DNA of 64,000 nucleotides from Pseudomonas sp. KNUC1026. Lineage in GTDB: Bacteria > Pseudomonadota > Gammaproteobacteria > Pseudomonadales > Pseudomonadaceae. The stretch is from positions 2,232,001 through 2,296,000 of the forward strand of contig NZ_CP087138.1 in NCBI RefSeq assembly GCF_021650705.1, in the 5' to 3' direction. Below the pieces are notes generated by a model. That model searched no databases and was not told the origin of the DNA. It was given only the letters and a program-made list of their open reading frames with translations. The first letter of the stretch is position 1. Every line of letters starts with the position of its first letter. Made by a program: the position numbers and the translations under genes. Shown one piece after another: positions 1 through 9,852 of this stretch.

Positions 1-245
1 AAGCTGCCGGCGGGAAGATGCAGGTCCAGAGGCGGCGTCAATGGGCGGTTGACCGGCCCCCATTGCAAAGCGGTGCAGTGGATCATGGTGTCGACATGCG
101 CAGGATGGACACGCATTGTTACACTATAACGTGTCGAAACAAAATGAATCCTTTGTCATTCACATCGCCCCACGCGCAGATCCAGGGAACCGGTACGCCT
201 GAACGCTGACCAACTCTTTTTGCCACAACCGTTGCGGAGGCTACC

Positions 246-1678
246 GTGAACTACCCCGACATCCTGCTTCACATCGACGGCCAATGGCGCCCTGCCCTGG
301 CTGGCGCCACGTTGCCGGTGACCAACCCAGCCAATGGTGAAGTGATCGGCCAGCTGGCCAAGGCTGACGAAGCCGACCTGGACGCCGCCCTCGCCGCCGC
401 CGAACGCGGCTTCCAGACCTGGCGCCGCACGCCCGCCTTCGAGCGCTACAAGACCCTGCGCAAAGCCGCCGAGCTGCTGCGCGAACGCGCCGAGGGCATT
501 GCCAGGCTGATGACCCTGGAGCAAGGCAAGCCGCTGGCCGAAGCGCGCGCCGAAACCCTGGGCGCCGCCGACACCATCGACTGGCTGGCCGAAGAAGGCC
601 GCCGTGCCTACGGGCGCATCATCCCGGCGCGTGCCGAGGGCGTGGAGCAGAAGGTGATCCGCGAGCCGGTCGGCCCGGTCGCTGCATTCACCCCCTGGAA
701 CTTCCCCATCAACCAGGTGGTGCGCAAGCTCACGGCGGCGCTGGCCACCGGTTGCTCGATCATCGTCAAGGCCCCGGAAGAAACCCCGGCCTCGCCTGCC
801 GAGCTGGTGCGTGCCTTCATCGATGCCGGCGTGCCCAAAGGCGTGATCGGCCTGGTGTATGGCGACCCGGGGCAGATCTCCAGCTACCTGATCCCGCACC
901 CGGTGATCCGCAAGGTCACCTTCACCGGCTCCACCGGCGTGGGCAAGCAACTGGCGGCACTGGCCGGCCAGCACATGAAACGCGTGACCATGGAGCTGGG
1001 CGGCCACGCCCCGGCGCTGGTGTTCGCCGACGCCGACCTGGACGAAGCCGCCAAGCTGCTGGCTGCGAGTAAATTCCGCAACGCAGGCCAGGTGTGCATT
1101 TCGCCGACCCGCCTGCTGGTGGAGCGCAGCGTGTACGACGCCTTCGCCGAGCGTTTCGTCGCTCACGCCAAGGCACTTAAAGTGGGCGACGGCCTGGCCG
1201 AAGGCACCCAGCTGGGCCCGCTGGCCAACGACCGCCGCGCCCTGCCTTGCGCAAGCTGATCGAGGACGCCAAAGCCAAGGGCGCGACCGAGCTGCTGGCG
1301 ACCGAAGTGCCCAAGGGCCCAGGTTACTTCTTCGGCCCCACGGTGCTGGGCAACATGACGCCCGAGATGGCTGCGATGAACGAGGAGCCCTTCGGCCCCC
1401 TGGCCCTGCTGATGCCGTTCGACACCCTCGAACAGGCCCTGGCTGAAGCCAATCGCCTGCCCTACGGCCTGGCCTCCTATGCGTTCACCACCAGCACCCG
1501 CACTGCGCAGGCGCTGAGTGACGGTATCGAAGCCGGCATGCTGACCATCAACCACATGGGCCTGGGCTTGCCCGAGGTGCCGTTTGGCGGCGTGCAGGAT
1601 TCGGGCTACGGCTCCGAGGGCGGCACCGAAGCCATCGAGGCGTACCTGAACACCAAACTGGTCACCCAGCGCGGCTGA
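246..1678 (+). CDS. NAD(P)-dependent aldehyde dehydrogenase, succinate-semialdehyde type (single frameshift)
   Basis: Oxidises an aldehyde to its acid. The sequence most resembles bacterial succinate-semialdehyde dehydrogenases, but the true substrate is not determined. Visible ALDH features are the cofactor motif FTGSTGVGK, the general-base motif MELGGHAP and the nucleophile in GQVCISPTR (Cys near residue 283). The start is GTG behind a CGGAGG ribosome site. The first frame runs into nonsense at about 1240 (RRALPCAS) and the C-terminal third continues one frame over from [12 protein letters not shown] to LVTQRG. One lost base restores about 477 residues, the usual length. The 245 bases upstream carry no gene I can support, only an AT-rich promoter-like patch around 115-160. 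Confidence 0.85.
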
Positions 1679-1753
1679 AACCTTCATTGGAGAGCAGTGC
1701 CCGCCCCTGCTAGGCTCAAGGCTTCGTTCACGGCCCCGAAGGAGGTCATTGCC

Positions 1754-3377
1754 ATGCCCGAAGCCCACAGCCTGCCGCGGCTTTTCCCGCAACCGGATGA
1801 AATCCCCGAGGCTTACCGCCTCGGGGCACCGCAAGAGCAGCGCGAGTATCTGGTGGACGGGCGCTTCGAGCAGTGGCCCGGCCCGCTGGCGCTAGTGCGC
1901 AGCCCCATCTACCTGCACACCCCGAAGGCGACCAGCAAGTGGTGCTCGGCGCCACACCCCGGCTGGACGCTGCGGCAGCGCTGACTGCATTGGATGCTGC
2001 CGTGCGCGCCTACGACAAAGGCCGTGGCGCCTGGCCAACCCTGCGGGTGGCCGAGCGCATCGGCTACGTCGAAGGGTTCCTGGCCCGCATGCGGGCGCAG
2101 CGTGAGGCCGTGGTCACTCTGCTGATGTGGGAAATCGGCAAGAACCTCAAGGACGCGCAGAAGGAATTCGACCGCACCTGCGATTACATCGTCGACACCA
2201 TCAATGCCCTCAAGGAACTTGACCGCCGCTCCAGCCGCTTCGAGCTCGAACAGGGCACACTCGGGCAGATCCGCCGCGTGCCGATGGGCGTGGCGCTGTG
2301 CATGGGCCCCTACAACTACCCGCTCAACGAAACCTTCACCACGCTGATCCCGGCGCTGATCATGGGCAATACCGTGGTGTTCAAGCCGGCCAAGTTCGGC
2401 GTGCTGCTGATTCGGCCGCTGCTCGAAGCCTTCCGTGACAGCTTCCCTGCCGGGGTCATCAACGTGATCTATGGCAGCGGCCGCGAGACGGTCACCGCCC
2501 TGATGCAGAGCGGGAAAGTCGATATCTTCGCCTTCATCGGCACCCACAAGGCCGCCGCTGACCTCAAGAAACTCCACCCCAAACCGCACCGGCTGCGCTC
2601 GGCGCTGGGCCTGGATGCGAAAAACCCCGGCATCGTGCTCGCCGACGCCGACCTGCCCAATGCCGTAGAAGAAGCAGTGACCGGTGCGCTGTCATTTAAC
2701 GGCCAACGCTGCACGGCGCTGAAGATCCTCTTCGTGCACCGCAGCATCGCTCAGGCTTCACCGAACAGTTCTGCGCACGCCTGGCCAGGCTCAAGCCGGG
2801 CATGCCGTGGGAAGACGGCGTGCAGCTCACCCCGCTGCCCGAAGCCGGTAAGCCTGATTACCTCGCAGGCCTGGTGACCGATGCCCTGGACAAAGGCGCG
2901 CATGTCGCTAACCCGGGCGGCGGCACGGTGCGCGAGTCGTTCTTCTACCCCGCGGTGCTCTACCCGGTGGATGCGCGCATGCGTGTGTACCACGAAGAGC
3001 AGTTCGGCCCTGTGGTGCCCATCGTGCCGTTCGATGAGGTCGACGAGGTGATCGACTACGTGCTCGATTCGCAATACGGCCAGCAGCTTTCCCTGTTCGG
3101 CAAAGACCCTGAACTGATCGGCCGGCTGGTGGACACCTTCGCCAACCAGGTCGGGCGCATCAACCTCAATGCCCAGTGCCAGCGGGGCCCAGACCAGTAC
3201 CCGTTCAATGGGCGCAAGGACTCGGCCGAAGGCACGCTCTCGGTAGACGACGCACTGCGCACCTTCTCCATCCGCACCCTGGTGGCCACGCGCTTCACTC
3301 CGGCCAATCAGCAACTGGTGAGTGACATCCTGCAAGAGCGCCGCTCCAGCTTCCTCACCACGGACTACCTGTTTTGA
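1754..3377 (+). CDS. gapN: NADP-dependent glyceraldehyde-3-phosphate dehydrogenase-like ALDH (two frameshifts)
   Basis: Member of the non-phosphorylating GAPDH-like branch of the aldehyde dehydrogenases, which would convert glyceraldehyde 3-phosphate to 3-phosphoglycerate with NADP. It begins MPEAHSLPRLFP behind a GGAGG site. The cofactor region GMGPYNYPLNE-like (here CMGPYNYPLNETF), AKNPGIVL and the nucleophile motif FNGQRCTALK are visible. The canonical ELGG glutamate motif is replaced by GLDAKNP, which I believe is normal for this subfamily. The reading frame changes at about 1922 (CCCC run, HTP then EGDQQVVLG) and at about 2750 (HRSIA then GFTEQFCAR). Two lost bases give about 541 residues. 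The stop overlaps the start of the next gene, suggesting co-transcription. Confidence 0.75.
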
Positions 3378-4282
3378 AGGCGCTGTGGTGGTGCCTGGCC
3401 CTGGCGCCGATGGCCCAGGGCGCAACAACCTTCGAGCATTTCGAGCCCGTGCCGGGGCAAGGCACGCTGGGGTTCTACAGCAACCAGGCAGCCAACCCAC
3501 GGGAGGCGATCATCGCCTTCCATGGCCACCCTCGCGATGCACGCCATACCTTCGAAGCCGCGCAAACCGCTGCCACGCCAGGCACGCTGGTGCTGGCGCC
3601 GCTGTTCCAGGTGCCTGAAGGCCGCGCCGACCGTTGCCATAGCCGGGGCGAGCCCGAAGCACAACGCGGCGACCTGCTCTGGACCTGCAGCACCTGGCTG
3701 ACCGGCGGGCCGGCCAGTAACGCGGCAGAGGTGACCGCCTTCGGCGCCATCGACCAGTTGGTGGCCGAGGTTCACCGGCGCTGGCCACAGGTGCAGCGCG
3801 TGACCTTCGCCGGTTTTTCTGCCGGAGCGCAGTGGGTGCAGCACTACGCAGCTTTTGCCGCGCCGGCGCCTGCGGGTATGCACTTGCGCTTCGTGGTCGC
3901 CTCGCCCGGCACCTGGCTTTACCAGAGCGAGCAGCGGCCGCAGCCACAGGCCGGTTGCCCTGAGCAGAACCAGTGGAAGTACGGCTTCGAGCAGTTGCCC
4001 GCCTGGCTGCCTTTCGATGCCGAAAAGGCGCGCCAGCATTACCGCCAGGCCGATATCACCTACCTGGTCGGCGAACGCGACCAGGGCGATGCGCCTGGCG
4101 CTCACGACCGCATCCTTGACCGCAGCTGCGCCGCCCAGGCGCAAGGCGACAGCCGCCGGGCACGCGCCGAGGCCTTCACCCAGAGCGTGCAGGCGCCGCT
4201 GGCGGTGGTGCCCGAATGTGCCCATGAGGTCAGCTGTGTGTTCCCGTCCACCGAGGGGCGCCAGGCGTTGAACCCGGGTTGA
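3374..4282 (+). CDS. Secreted alpha/beta-hydrolase family protein
   Basis: Predicted exported hydrolase of 302 residues starting at a TTG that overlaps the upstream stop codon. The N-terminus MKALWWCLALAPMAQGA looks like a signal peptide. The early strand-loop IAFHGHPRDA resembles an oxyanion-hole region, and GFSAGAQ supplies the nucleophilic serine of a GxSxG-like elbow. A late PECAHEVSC may contain the catalytic histidine. Several cysteines (CHSRG, WTCSTW, AGCPEQ, CAAQ, ECAHEVSC) fit disulfides in the periplasm. The substrate cannot be read from the sequence. The tight coupling to the upstream dehydrogenase suggests one transcript but not necessarily one pathway. Confidence 0.6.
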   Translation: MKALWWCLALAPMAQGATTFEHFEPVPGQGTLGFYSNQAANPREAIIAFHGHPRDARHTFEAAQTAATPGTLVLAPLFQVPEGRADRCHSRGEPEAQRGDLLWTCSTWLTGGPASNAAEVTAFGAIDQLVAEVHRRWPQVQRVTFAGFSAGAQWVQHYAAFAAPAPAGMHLRFVVASPGTWLYQSEQRPQPQAGCPEQNQWKYGFEQLPAWLPFDAEKARQHYRQADITYLVGERDQGDAPGAHDRILDRSCAAQAQGDSRRARAEAFTQSVQAPLAVVPECAHEVSCVFPSTEGRQALNPG

Positions 4283-4336
4283 TGCCTCAGGCGGGCAGCC
4301 GTAAGCTGTCGCCCTTTTCCCTGCCAGGGCCCTGCC

Positions 4337-5395
4337 ATGCCTAAAGCCTCACGCTATGCCTTGATCAGCCTGCTGGTGGTGCTGTGCGTGGCCGCGCTGG
4401 CGTGGTGGGCGCGCCCGCAACCTGCGCAAGCCCCCACCGAGGCCGCCAAACACAGCTATTCGCAAGCGCTGGAGCAGGCCCGTCAGGGCCAGCCGGGCGC
4501 CGCCCGCGTGCTCTACCAGCAGCTGGCACGCACTGATCTCACCGCCGACCGCCGCGCCAAGCTCTATGCCGAGCTGCCCCATTACCCGAGCGCGCGGGCA
4601 TTGGCCCTGGCCAAGGCCGACCTGCTCGAAGGCGACCTGCTGGTGCGCCATGCGGCGATCGATGCAGTCAGCGAACTGGCGCAGGGCAACGGCCGCGCCA
4701 AGCTGCTCGGCCCGTTGCTCGACGACCCTATGGCCGACGTGCGCTACCACGCTGCGCGCGCGCTGATGAACCTTGCGCCCGATGACCTGGGGGTTTACTT
4801 CGGCCCGTTGCAGGCAGTGCTCGACGACTACGTCAAAACCCTCGAAAACGAGCACGATAAACCCGCCTCGCAAGCTGAACTTGCGCGCATCTACCTCCAC
4901 GATGGCGACTACCAGCAAGCGATGCTGGCGGTGGAGCGAGTGCTTGCGCTCACGCCGGGCGACCTTGATGCGGTGGTGATGAAAGCCCGCGCCCTTGACC
5001 TCGAAGGCCAGCCCGACAAAGCCCGCGCCGTGCTGGCCGAGCCCCTCAAACGCGAACCGGATTCGGCCTTCATGCAGCACCAGCTGGGCCTGTGGCTGCT
5101 GGCGCACCAGCAGGAGGAATTCGCCCTGCTGGCGCTGACCCGCGCGGTGGAGCTGGCGCCGGACGCCGGCGACTACCGCTACGACCTCGCCCTGGCGCTG
5201 CACGGCATGGACCAGCTTGACGCAGCGCAAACCCAACTCGACGAACTGCTGCGCCGCGACCCTGCCAACCGGCGTGCTCGCCTGACGCTGATCGATTACT
5301 GGAAACAAAGCGGCCAGCTGCAGAACGTGCAGGTGTTGCAAGCGGAGCTGGAACGGCAGAACCCGGACGACCCGGCGCTGCAACAAGGCCTTTGA
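4337..5395 (+). CDS. Membrane-anchored HEAT/TPR-repeat protein
   Basis: A 352-residue protein with one N-terminal membrane segment or signal sequence (ALISLLVVLCVAALAWW). A HEAT-like stretch (DPMADVRYHAARALMNL) follows, then at least four tetratricopeptide units from about residue 180 (ELARIYLHDGDYQQAMLAVERV, PDSAFMQHQLGLWLL, GDYRYDLALALHGM, and so on). Such scaffolds mediate protein contacts in the periplasm or at the inner membrane. Related proteins in pseudomonads include cytochrome c maturation-like TPR proteins, but no such genes are nearby. No enzymatic motif is seen and the partner is unknown. Confidence 0.6.
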   Translation: MPKASRYALISLLVVLCVAALAWWARPQPAQAPTEAAKHSYSQALEQARQGQPGAARVLYQQLARTDLTADRRAKLYAELPHYPSARALALAKADLLEGDLLVRHAAIDAVSELAQGNGRAKLLGPLLDDPMADVRYHAARALMNLAPDDLGVYFGPLQAVLDDYVKTLENEHDKPASQAELARIYLHDGDYQQAMLAVERVLALTPGDLDAVVMKARALDLEGQPDKARAVLAEPLKREPDSAFMQHQLGLWLLAHQQEEFALLALTRAVELAPDAGDYRYDLALALHGMDQLDAAQTQLDELLRRDPANRRARLTLIDYWKQSGQLQNVQVLQAELERQNPDDPALQQGL

Positions 5396-5479
5396 CCTGC
5401 CTGAAGCTTCGTTCAGTCTGCATACAGCAACAATGCGTTACAAAGAAGTCGTCATCACTTGCCGATGAGGCTTGCTCCC

Positions 5480-5821
5480 ATGAAAGTTCGTCTGATTGCC
5501 CTGGTAGTCGCGCTGGCCAGCGCCAGTGGTTGCGTGGTTCATGAAACGCCCCGCTATGCCTACCGTGAACCACCGCGCCGGGAATATGTGGAGGAAGTGG
5601 TGGCGCCGCAGCCGCCGCCTCAGGAAGTGATCGAGGTCGAGCCAGCGCCGCGCCCCGGGTACGTCTGGGCCCGAGGTTACTGGCGCTGGAACGGCAACCG
5701 CTACGTTGCTACCCGTGGCCACTGGGAAGCGGTGCGCCCTGGCTACCGCTACGTGCATCCTTACTGGGAGCAGCGCGGAGACGGCTGGCACTGGCACGTG
5801 GGCGCCTGGGTGAACGGCTGA
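5480..5821 (+). CDS. YXWGXW-repeat lipoprotein
   Basis: Small 113-residue lipoprotein. The signal peptide MKVRLIALVVALASASGC ends in a lipobox with the lipidated cysteine at residue 18. The C-terminal half has the aromatic YxWxxGYW/W pattern of the YXWGXW repeat family (PGYVWARGYWRWNGNRY, then ATRGHWEAV and WHWHVGAWV). These are cell-envelope proteins of unknown function that are common in Pseudomonas. The ATG at 5480 was chosen over the upstream TTG and ATG because GAGG at 5467 sits at normal distance and only this start gives a clean signal peptide. Confidence 0.75.
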   Translation: MKVRLIALVVALASASGCVVHETPRYAYREPPRREYVEEVVAPQPPPQEVIEVEPAPRPGYVWARGYWRWNGNRYVATRGHWEAVRPGYRYVHPYWEQRGDGWHWHVGAWVNG

Positions 5822-5841
5822 TCGAACACCCCGGTTGCAAT

Positions 5842-5862
5842 GGCCAGGCATGTCGCCTGGCC
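5842..5862 (+). terminator. GC-rich hairpin after the lipoprotein gene
   Basis: Perfect 8-bp inverted repeat GGCCAGGC / GCCTGGCC with a 5-base loop, 20 bases after the stop. There is no U-tract, so it may be a transcript 3'-end stabiliser rather than a true intrinsic terminator. Confidence 0.4.
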
Positions 5863-5946
5863 GACCATATGCGTCACCTCACGCAGGGCGGCATTGTCAT
5901 CGAATTGTAATAATCGACCGACAATAGCTACAGACCCGGAGTCTGA

Positions 5947-7281
5947 ATGTTCGCCCTCTTCCGCCCTGCCCCGCATCGCACACCCCTTCCCGCCGACCAG
6001 GTCGACCCGCTCTACCGGCGCCTGCGCTGGCAGATCTTCGCCGGCATTTTCTTTGGTTACGCCGGCTACTACCTGCTGCGCAAGAACTTCTCGCTGGCCA
6101 TTCCCTACCTGGTCGAGGAAGGCTACAGCCGCGCCGAGCTGGGCGTTGCGCTATCGGCGGTGGCCATCGCCTATGGGCTGTCGAAGTTTTTGATGGGGCT
6201 GGTTTCGGACCGCTCCAACCCGCGCTACTTCCTCACCGCAGGGCTGCTGATGTCGGCGGGGGTGATGTTCCTGTTCGGCTTCGCACCGTGGGCCACCTCC
6301 AGCGTCGGGGTGATGTTCGTGCTGCTGTTTCTGAACGGCTGGGCCCAGGGCATGGGCTGGCCGCCGAGCGGGCGCACCATGGTGCACTGGTGGTCGCAAA
6401 AGGAACGCGGCTCGGTGGTGTCGGTATGGAACGTGGCCCACAACGTGGGCGGTGGCCTGATCGGGCCGCTGTTCCTGCTCGGCCTTGCCTGGTTCAACGA
6501 CTGGCACGCTGCGTTCTACGTGCCGGCCACCGTGGCCGTGGCGGTGGCGGGTTTTGCGTTCCTGACCATGCGCGACACCCCGCAATCGGTCGGCCTGCCG
6601 CCGGTGGAGCAATACCGCAACGATTATCCGGAGGGCTACCAGAGCACGCACGAGAAGGAATTCAGCACCCGGCAGATCTTCGTCGACCATGTACTGCGCA
6701 ACCGCATGCTCTGGTACATCGCCCTGGCCAACGTGTTCGTCTACCTGCTGCGCTACGGCGTGCTCGACTGGGCCCCGACCTACCTCAAGGAAGCCAAGGG
6801 CTATTCGGTCGACACCAGCTCCTGGGCCTACTTTTTCTACGAGTGGGCCGGCATCCCCGGCACGCTGCTGTGCGGCTGGCTCTCGGACAAACTGTTCAAG
6901 GGCAACCGTGGCTTGACCGGCATCGTCTTCATGCTCGGGGTAACGGCCGCGACGCTGGTGTACTGGCTCAACCCCAGCGGCCACCCGGCGGTGGACCTGG
7001 CGGCGCTGTTCACCATCGGTTTCCTGATCTACGGCCCGGTGATGTTGATCGGCCTGCAGGCCCTTGAACTGGCGCCGAAAAAGGCCGCCGGCAGCGCGGC
7101 GGGCTTCACCGGCCTGTTCGGTTACCTGGGCGGCTCGGTGGCCGCCAGCGCGCTGATGGGCAAGGTGGTCGACCACTACGGCTGGAACGGCGGGTTCATC
7201 CTGCTGGTCAGCGGTTGCGTGCTGGCCATCGTGTTCCTGTTGCCGACGCTGCGTCAGGCGCCGCGCCACAGCTCCTCGTAG
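5947..7281 (+). CDS. glpT: Glycerol-3-phosphate/phosphate antiporter GlpT
   Basis: Twelve-helix major facilitator of 444 residues that imports glycerol 3-phosphate in exchange for phosphate across the inner membrane. The match to E. coli GlpT is near-continuous in recognisable blocks: [25 protein letters not shown] (substrate-binding arginine), [19 protein letters not shown], the second arginine in LLRYGVLDW, and [16 protein letters not shown]. The start has GGAG nine bases upstream. Its 3' end overlaps the convergent LysE-family gene by 28 bp. No glpR, glpD or glpK is nearby, so regulation is not evident here. Confidence 0.95.
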   Translation: MFALFRPAPHRTPLPADQVDPLYRRLRWQIFAGIFFGYAGYYLLRKNFSLAIPYLVEEGYSRAELGVALSAVAIAYGLSKFLMGLVSDRSNPRYFLTAGLLMSAGVMFLFGFAPWATSSVGVMFVLLFLNGWAQGMGWPPSGRTMVHWWSQKERGSVVSVWNVAHNVGGGLIGPLFLLGLAWFNDWHAAFYVPATVAVAVAGFAFLTMRDTPQSVGLPPVEQYRNDYPEGYQSTHEKEFSTRQIFVDHVLRNRMLWYIALANVFVYLLRYGVLDWAPTYLKEAKGYSVDTSSWAYFFYEWAGIPGTLLCGWLSDKLFKGNRGLTGIVFMLGVTAATLVYWLNPSGHPAVDLAALFTIGFLIYGPVMLIGLQALELAPKKAAGSAAGFTGLFGYLGGSVAASALMGKVVDHYGWNGGFILLVSGCVLAIVFLLPTLRQAPRHSSS

Positions 7282-7859
7282 AGCAGCCAGAAGGCCGTGC
7301 CTGCCAGCAGCGCGGCCATGCACAGGTTGAACAGCATCAACGCCCGCGGGTTGCCCAGCCACACCCGCAGGCGCTCACCGCCCCACACCCAGGTCAACAA
7401 TGACGGCACGCCGATGCAGAAGGCCGTGGCGGTGATGGTGAGCGCGCCTACCAGCTTGCCGCCGCTGGGCATGAACAGCACGCCGGCGTTGAGCACCATG
7501 AGCCAGGCCTTGGGGTTCACACACTGAAACAGCATGCCGCCGACAAAACCGATCGGCTCGGCGATCGCCTTGCGCCCTGGGGCACTGGCGCGGGCCAGTT
7601 TGAGCGCGATCCACAGCAAGTAAAGGCAACCGGTCACGGCCAGTGGCTTGCGGATCGGGTCCATCACCCCGGCTGCGCCGGCCAGCAGCAGGGTGCCGAT
7701 GAAGAACTGCGTGGCATTGCCTACCAGGATGCCGGACAGGTGCGGCAGCGTGCGGCGCACCCCGAAATTGGCGCCGGAAGCAGTCAGCATGATGTTGTTC
7801 GGGCCGGGGGTGATGATCATCACCAGCAGGTAGCTGAACAGGGCGAGAAATTCGGTCAT
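7254..7859 (-). CDS. LysE/RhtB-family amino acid or metabolite exporter
   Basis: Inner-membrane exporter of 201 residues with about six hydrophobic segments. It shows the family hallmark near the N-terminus ([18 protein letters not shown]) and the mid-protein block [16 protein letters not shown]. The family exports amino acids and related compounds; the substrate is not known. It is divergent from a MocR-type PLP regulator, a common arrangement in which the regulator senses an amine or amino acid and controls the exporter. A GGAG-type site precedes the ATG. Confidence 0.85.
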   Translation of the reverse strand: MTEFLALFSYLLVMIITPGPNNIMLTASGANFGVRRTLPHLSGILVGNATQFFIGTLLLAGAAGVMDPIRKPLAVTGCLYLLWIALKLARASAPGRKAIAEPIGFVGGMLFQCVNPKAWLMVLNAGVLFMPSGGKLVGALTITATAFCIGVPSLLTWVWGGERLRVWLGNPRALMLFNLCMAALLAGTAFWLLYEELWRGA

Positions 7860-7896
7860 GGCACAGGCTCCTTGTCGATGGGCCTATGCTAGCGAG

Positions 7897-7946
7897 CTGT
7901 AACAGATGGATACAGATCCAGAGAAGCTGTGTTTCAATGGTGACAG
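7897..7946. promoter_or_regulatory. Paired operator-like repeats between lysE-type gene and mocR-type gene
   Basis: Two similar elements about 30 bp apart: CTGTAACAGATGGATACAG (7897-7915) and CTGTGTTTCAATGGTGACAG (7927-7946). Each is itself an imperfect dyad of the form CTGT...ACAG. MocR/GabR-type regulators typically bind direct repeats in the divergent promoter of their target. These are the only such repeats in the 110-bp gap, so they are the likely binding site. Inference from sequence pattern and position. Confidence 0.5.
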
Positions 7947-7969
7947 TTCCCGCCAGCCGAGCCTTCGCC

Positions 7970-9418
7970 ATGAGTACAGCCCTCGCCCCCCGCACCCGCT
8001 ACCAGGCGCTCGCCGAAGAACTCGCCCAGGCCATCCACGCAGGCCGCCTGCCCGCTGGCAGCGGCCTGCCCTCGCTTCGCGAATGTGCAAGCCAGCGCGG
8101 GCTGAGCCTGAACACCGTAACGGCAGCCTACCGGCTGCTCGAAGACCAGGGCCTGATCGCCGCACGGCCGCAGTCGGGCTTTTACGTGCGCAGCGTGCTG
8201 GCCGAGCCCGATGCGTCGCTGCGCCGGCAGCCCAGCCAGGTACAGGGCAGCGCACAGCAGCAATTGCTGGCGGAGGTGATGGAGGCGCAGGCGCAGCCCG
8301 GCATGCTCAACCTGGCACTGGCCATTCCCAAGGGGCCACGCTTCTACCCGCAGGAGCGGCTGGCCAAGGTCACCGCACAACTGCTGCGCCAGCAGCCGGA
8401 GTGGCTGAGCCGCTATGCACTACCCCCCGGCCCTCTGGCGCTGCGCGAACAGGTGCGGCTGCGCGCACAGCGCCTGGGCATGGCCCTGCGCGCCGAGGAC
8501 ATCGTCATCACCCACGGCGCCATGGAGGCGCTGCAACTGGCCCTGCGCGCCTGCACCCGGCCCGGCGACACGGTCGGCATCGAAGCGCCGGCCTACTTCA
8601 ACATCTACGACCTGCTCGCCAGCCTCGGGCTCAAGGCACTGGAGCTGCCGACGCACCCGCGCCATGGCCTGTTGATGGACGAGCTGGAGCAGGCCATGGC
8701 CGACGGCCGCATCGACGCGCTGGTGTGCATGCCGACGGTGCACAACCCGCTGGGCTGCAACATGCCGCTGGCCAATCGGCAACGCCTGGCGGCCCTGGCG
8801 CAGCAGCATCAGGTGCCGGTGATCGAGGACATGGTCTATTCCGAGCTGCAATACGCCGAGCCGCCGGCCCCGGCCGCCCGCGCCTTCGACAGCGAGGGCT
8901 GGATACTGGTGTGTTCAAGCTTCTCCAAGGCCATCGCCCCGGATTACCGGCTGGGCTGGATCGACGCCGGCCGCTACGCCACCGCCGTGCGCCACCTGAA
9001 ATTTGCTTCCAGCGGCGGTGAGTCGGAACTGCTCTGCCAATCGCTGGCGGCGTTTCTGCAAAGCGGGCATTACGACCATCACCTGCGCAGCATCCGCAGG
9101 CTCTATGAGCAGCAGGTGGCGAGTGTGCGCGGGCTGGTGGCGCGTCATTTTCCCGAAGGCACTCGCGCCACGCAGCCAGAGGGAGGCTTTCTGCTGTGGC
9201 TTGAATTGCCGGCTGGGGTCGACAGCCTGGCGCTGTTTCGCGCAGCGCTGGCCGAGGGCGTGGTGATCATGCCCGGCCAGGTGTATTCACAGGGCGCGCG
9301 CTACAGGCACTGCATTCGGTTGTCCTGTGCGCAGGTGCTGGATGAGCGCTATGTCGATGGGATGAAAGTGTTGGGGGCGCTGGCTTGTGAGGCGGCTGGT
9401 GTTTCCGAGGTAAGTTGA
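7970..9418 (+). CDS. MocR-type GntR/aminotransferase-like transcriptional regulator
   Basis: About 482 residues from the ATG at 7970. An N-terminal GntR winged helix (RYQALAEELAQAIHAG, PSLRECASQRGLSLNTVTAAYRLLE) is fused to a fold-type I aminotransferase domain. The PLP lysine is probably in CSSFSKAIAPDYRLGW. HNPLGCNMP and YFNIYDLLASLG are conserved aminotransferase segments. Such proteins use PLP as sensor cofactor and usually regulate the divergent gene, here a LysE-type exporter. An in-frame start 28 codons upstream (7886) would place coding sequence over the presumed operator, so the later start is preferred. Confidence 0.85.
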   Translation: MSTALAPRTRYQALAEELAQAIHAGRLPAGSGLPSLRECASQRGLSLNTVTAAYRLLEDQGLIAARPQSGFYVRSVLAEPDASLRRQPSQVQGSAQQQLLAEVMEAQAQPGMLNLALAIPKGPRFYPQERLAKVTAQLLRQQPEWLSRYALPPGPLALREQVRLRAQRLGMALRAEDIVITHGAMEALQLALRACTRPGDTVGIEAPAYFNIYDLLASLGLKALELPTHPRHGLLMDELEQAMADGRIDALVCMPTVHNPLGCNMPLANRQRLAALAQQHQVPVIEDMVYSELQYAEPPAPAARAFDSEGWILVCSSFSKAIAPDYRLGWIDAGRYATAVRHLKFASSGGESELLCQSLAAFLQSGHYDHHLRSIRRLYEQQVASVRGLVARHFPEGTRATQPEGGFLLWLELPAGVDSLALFRAALAEGVVIMPGQVYSQGARYRHCIRLSCAQVLDERYVDGMKVLGALACEAAGVSEVS

Positions 9419-9468
9419 GGGTGTCAGAAATTTTGTGTTCGGGCATAACATGAGTAAGAGGTGCATGT

Positions 9469-9852
9469 ATGCCAACCAAAAAGAAACCGGTTCGAGAGTT
9501 ACCGAAGGTTCCGAAAGAGCTGCTTGGAGCGCTTACGGCTGTGATGGCTGTGCAGTGGCGATCAATGGGGATCAATGGCGATACGATTACCGTGATGGTG
9601 ATGGATGCGAAGTCTTCGGTGAATGGCGTGAGTAAGGCCGGTACACCGCATGGGGATTCGAGGACGCGGTTGGTGGGGTGGCTGGCTAATAAATCAATTG
9701 CCGACTCTGATCCTGCTTTACGCGATTCTTTACAAGCGGCGTTGGATTCAGGAAAAGCCAAGGTTCAAGGTGTAACAGTCAAAGTCGGTGTTCCCGCTCC
9801 CGGTCAAACAGGTGTAGCAGAATCTAAGGTGGAACCATGGAACAAGAAGTAA
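9469..9852 (+). CDS. Small protein of unknown function, first of an overlapping pair
   Basis: I do not recognise this 127-residue protein. It starts with a basic stretch (MPTKKKPVRELPKVPKELL), has no signal peptide or membrane helix, and ends in a Gly/Pro/Val-rich tail (VGVPAPGQTGVAESKVEPW). An AGAGG site lies upstream of the ATG. Base composition is AT-richer than the flanking genes, the first sign of the accessory patch that runs to about 13.1 kb. It overlaps the next gene by 16 bp, so the two are probably translated from one transcript. Confidence 0.55.
   Translation: MPTKKKPVRELPKVPKELLGALTAVMAVQWRSMGINGDTITVMVMDAKSSVNGVSKAGTPHGDSRTRLVGWLANKSIADSDPALRDSLQAALDSGKAKVQGVTVKVGVPAPGQTGVAESKVEPWNKK

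Noticed and set aside
156..1166. 336-codon minus-strand frame over the first aldehyde dehydrogenase
   Set aside because: Antisense shadow in a GC-rich gene; His/Gly/Arg-rich and without domain features.
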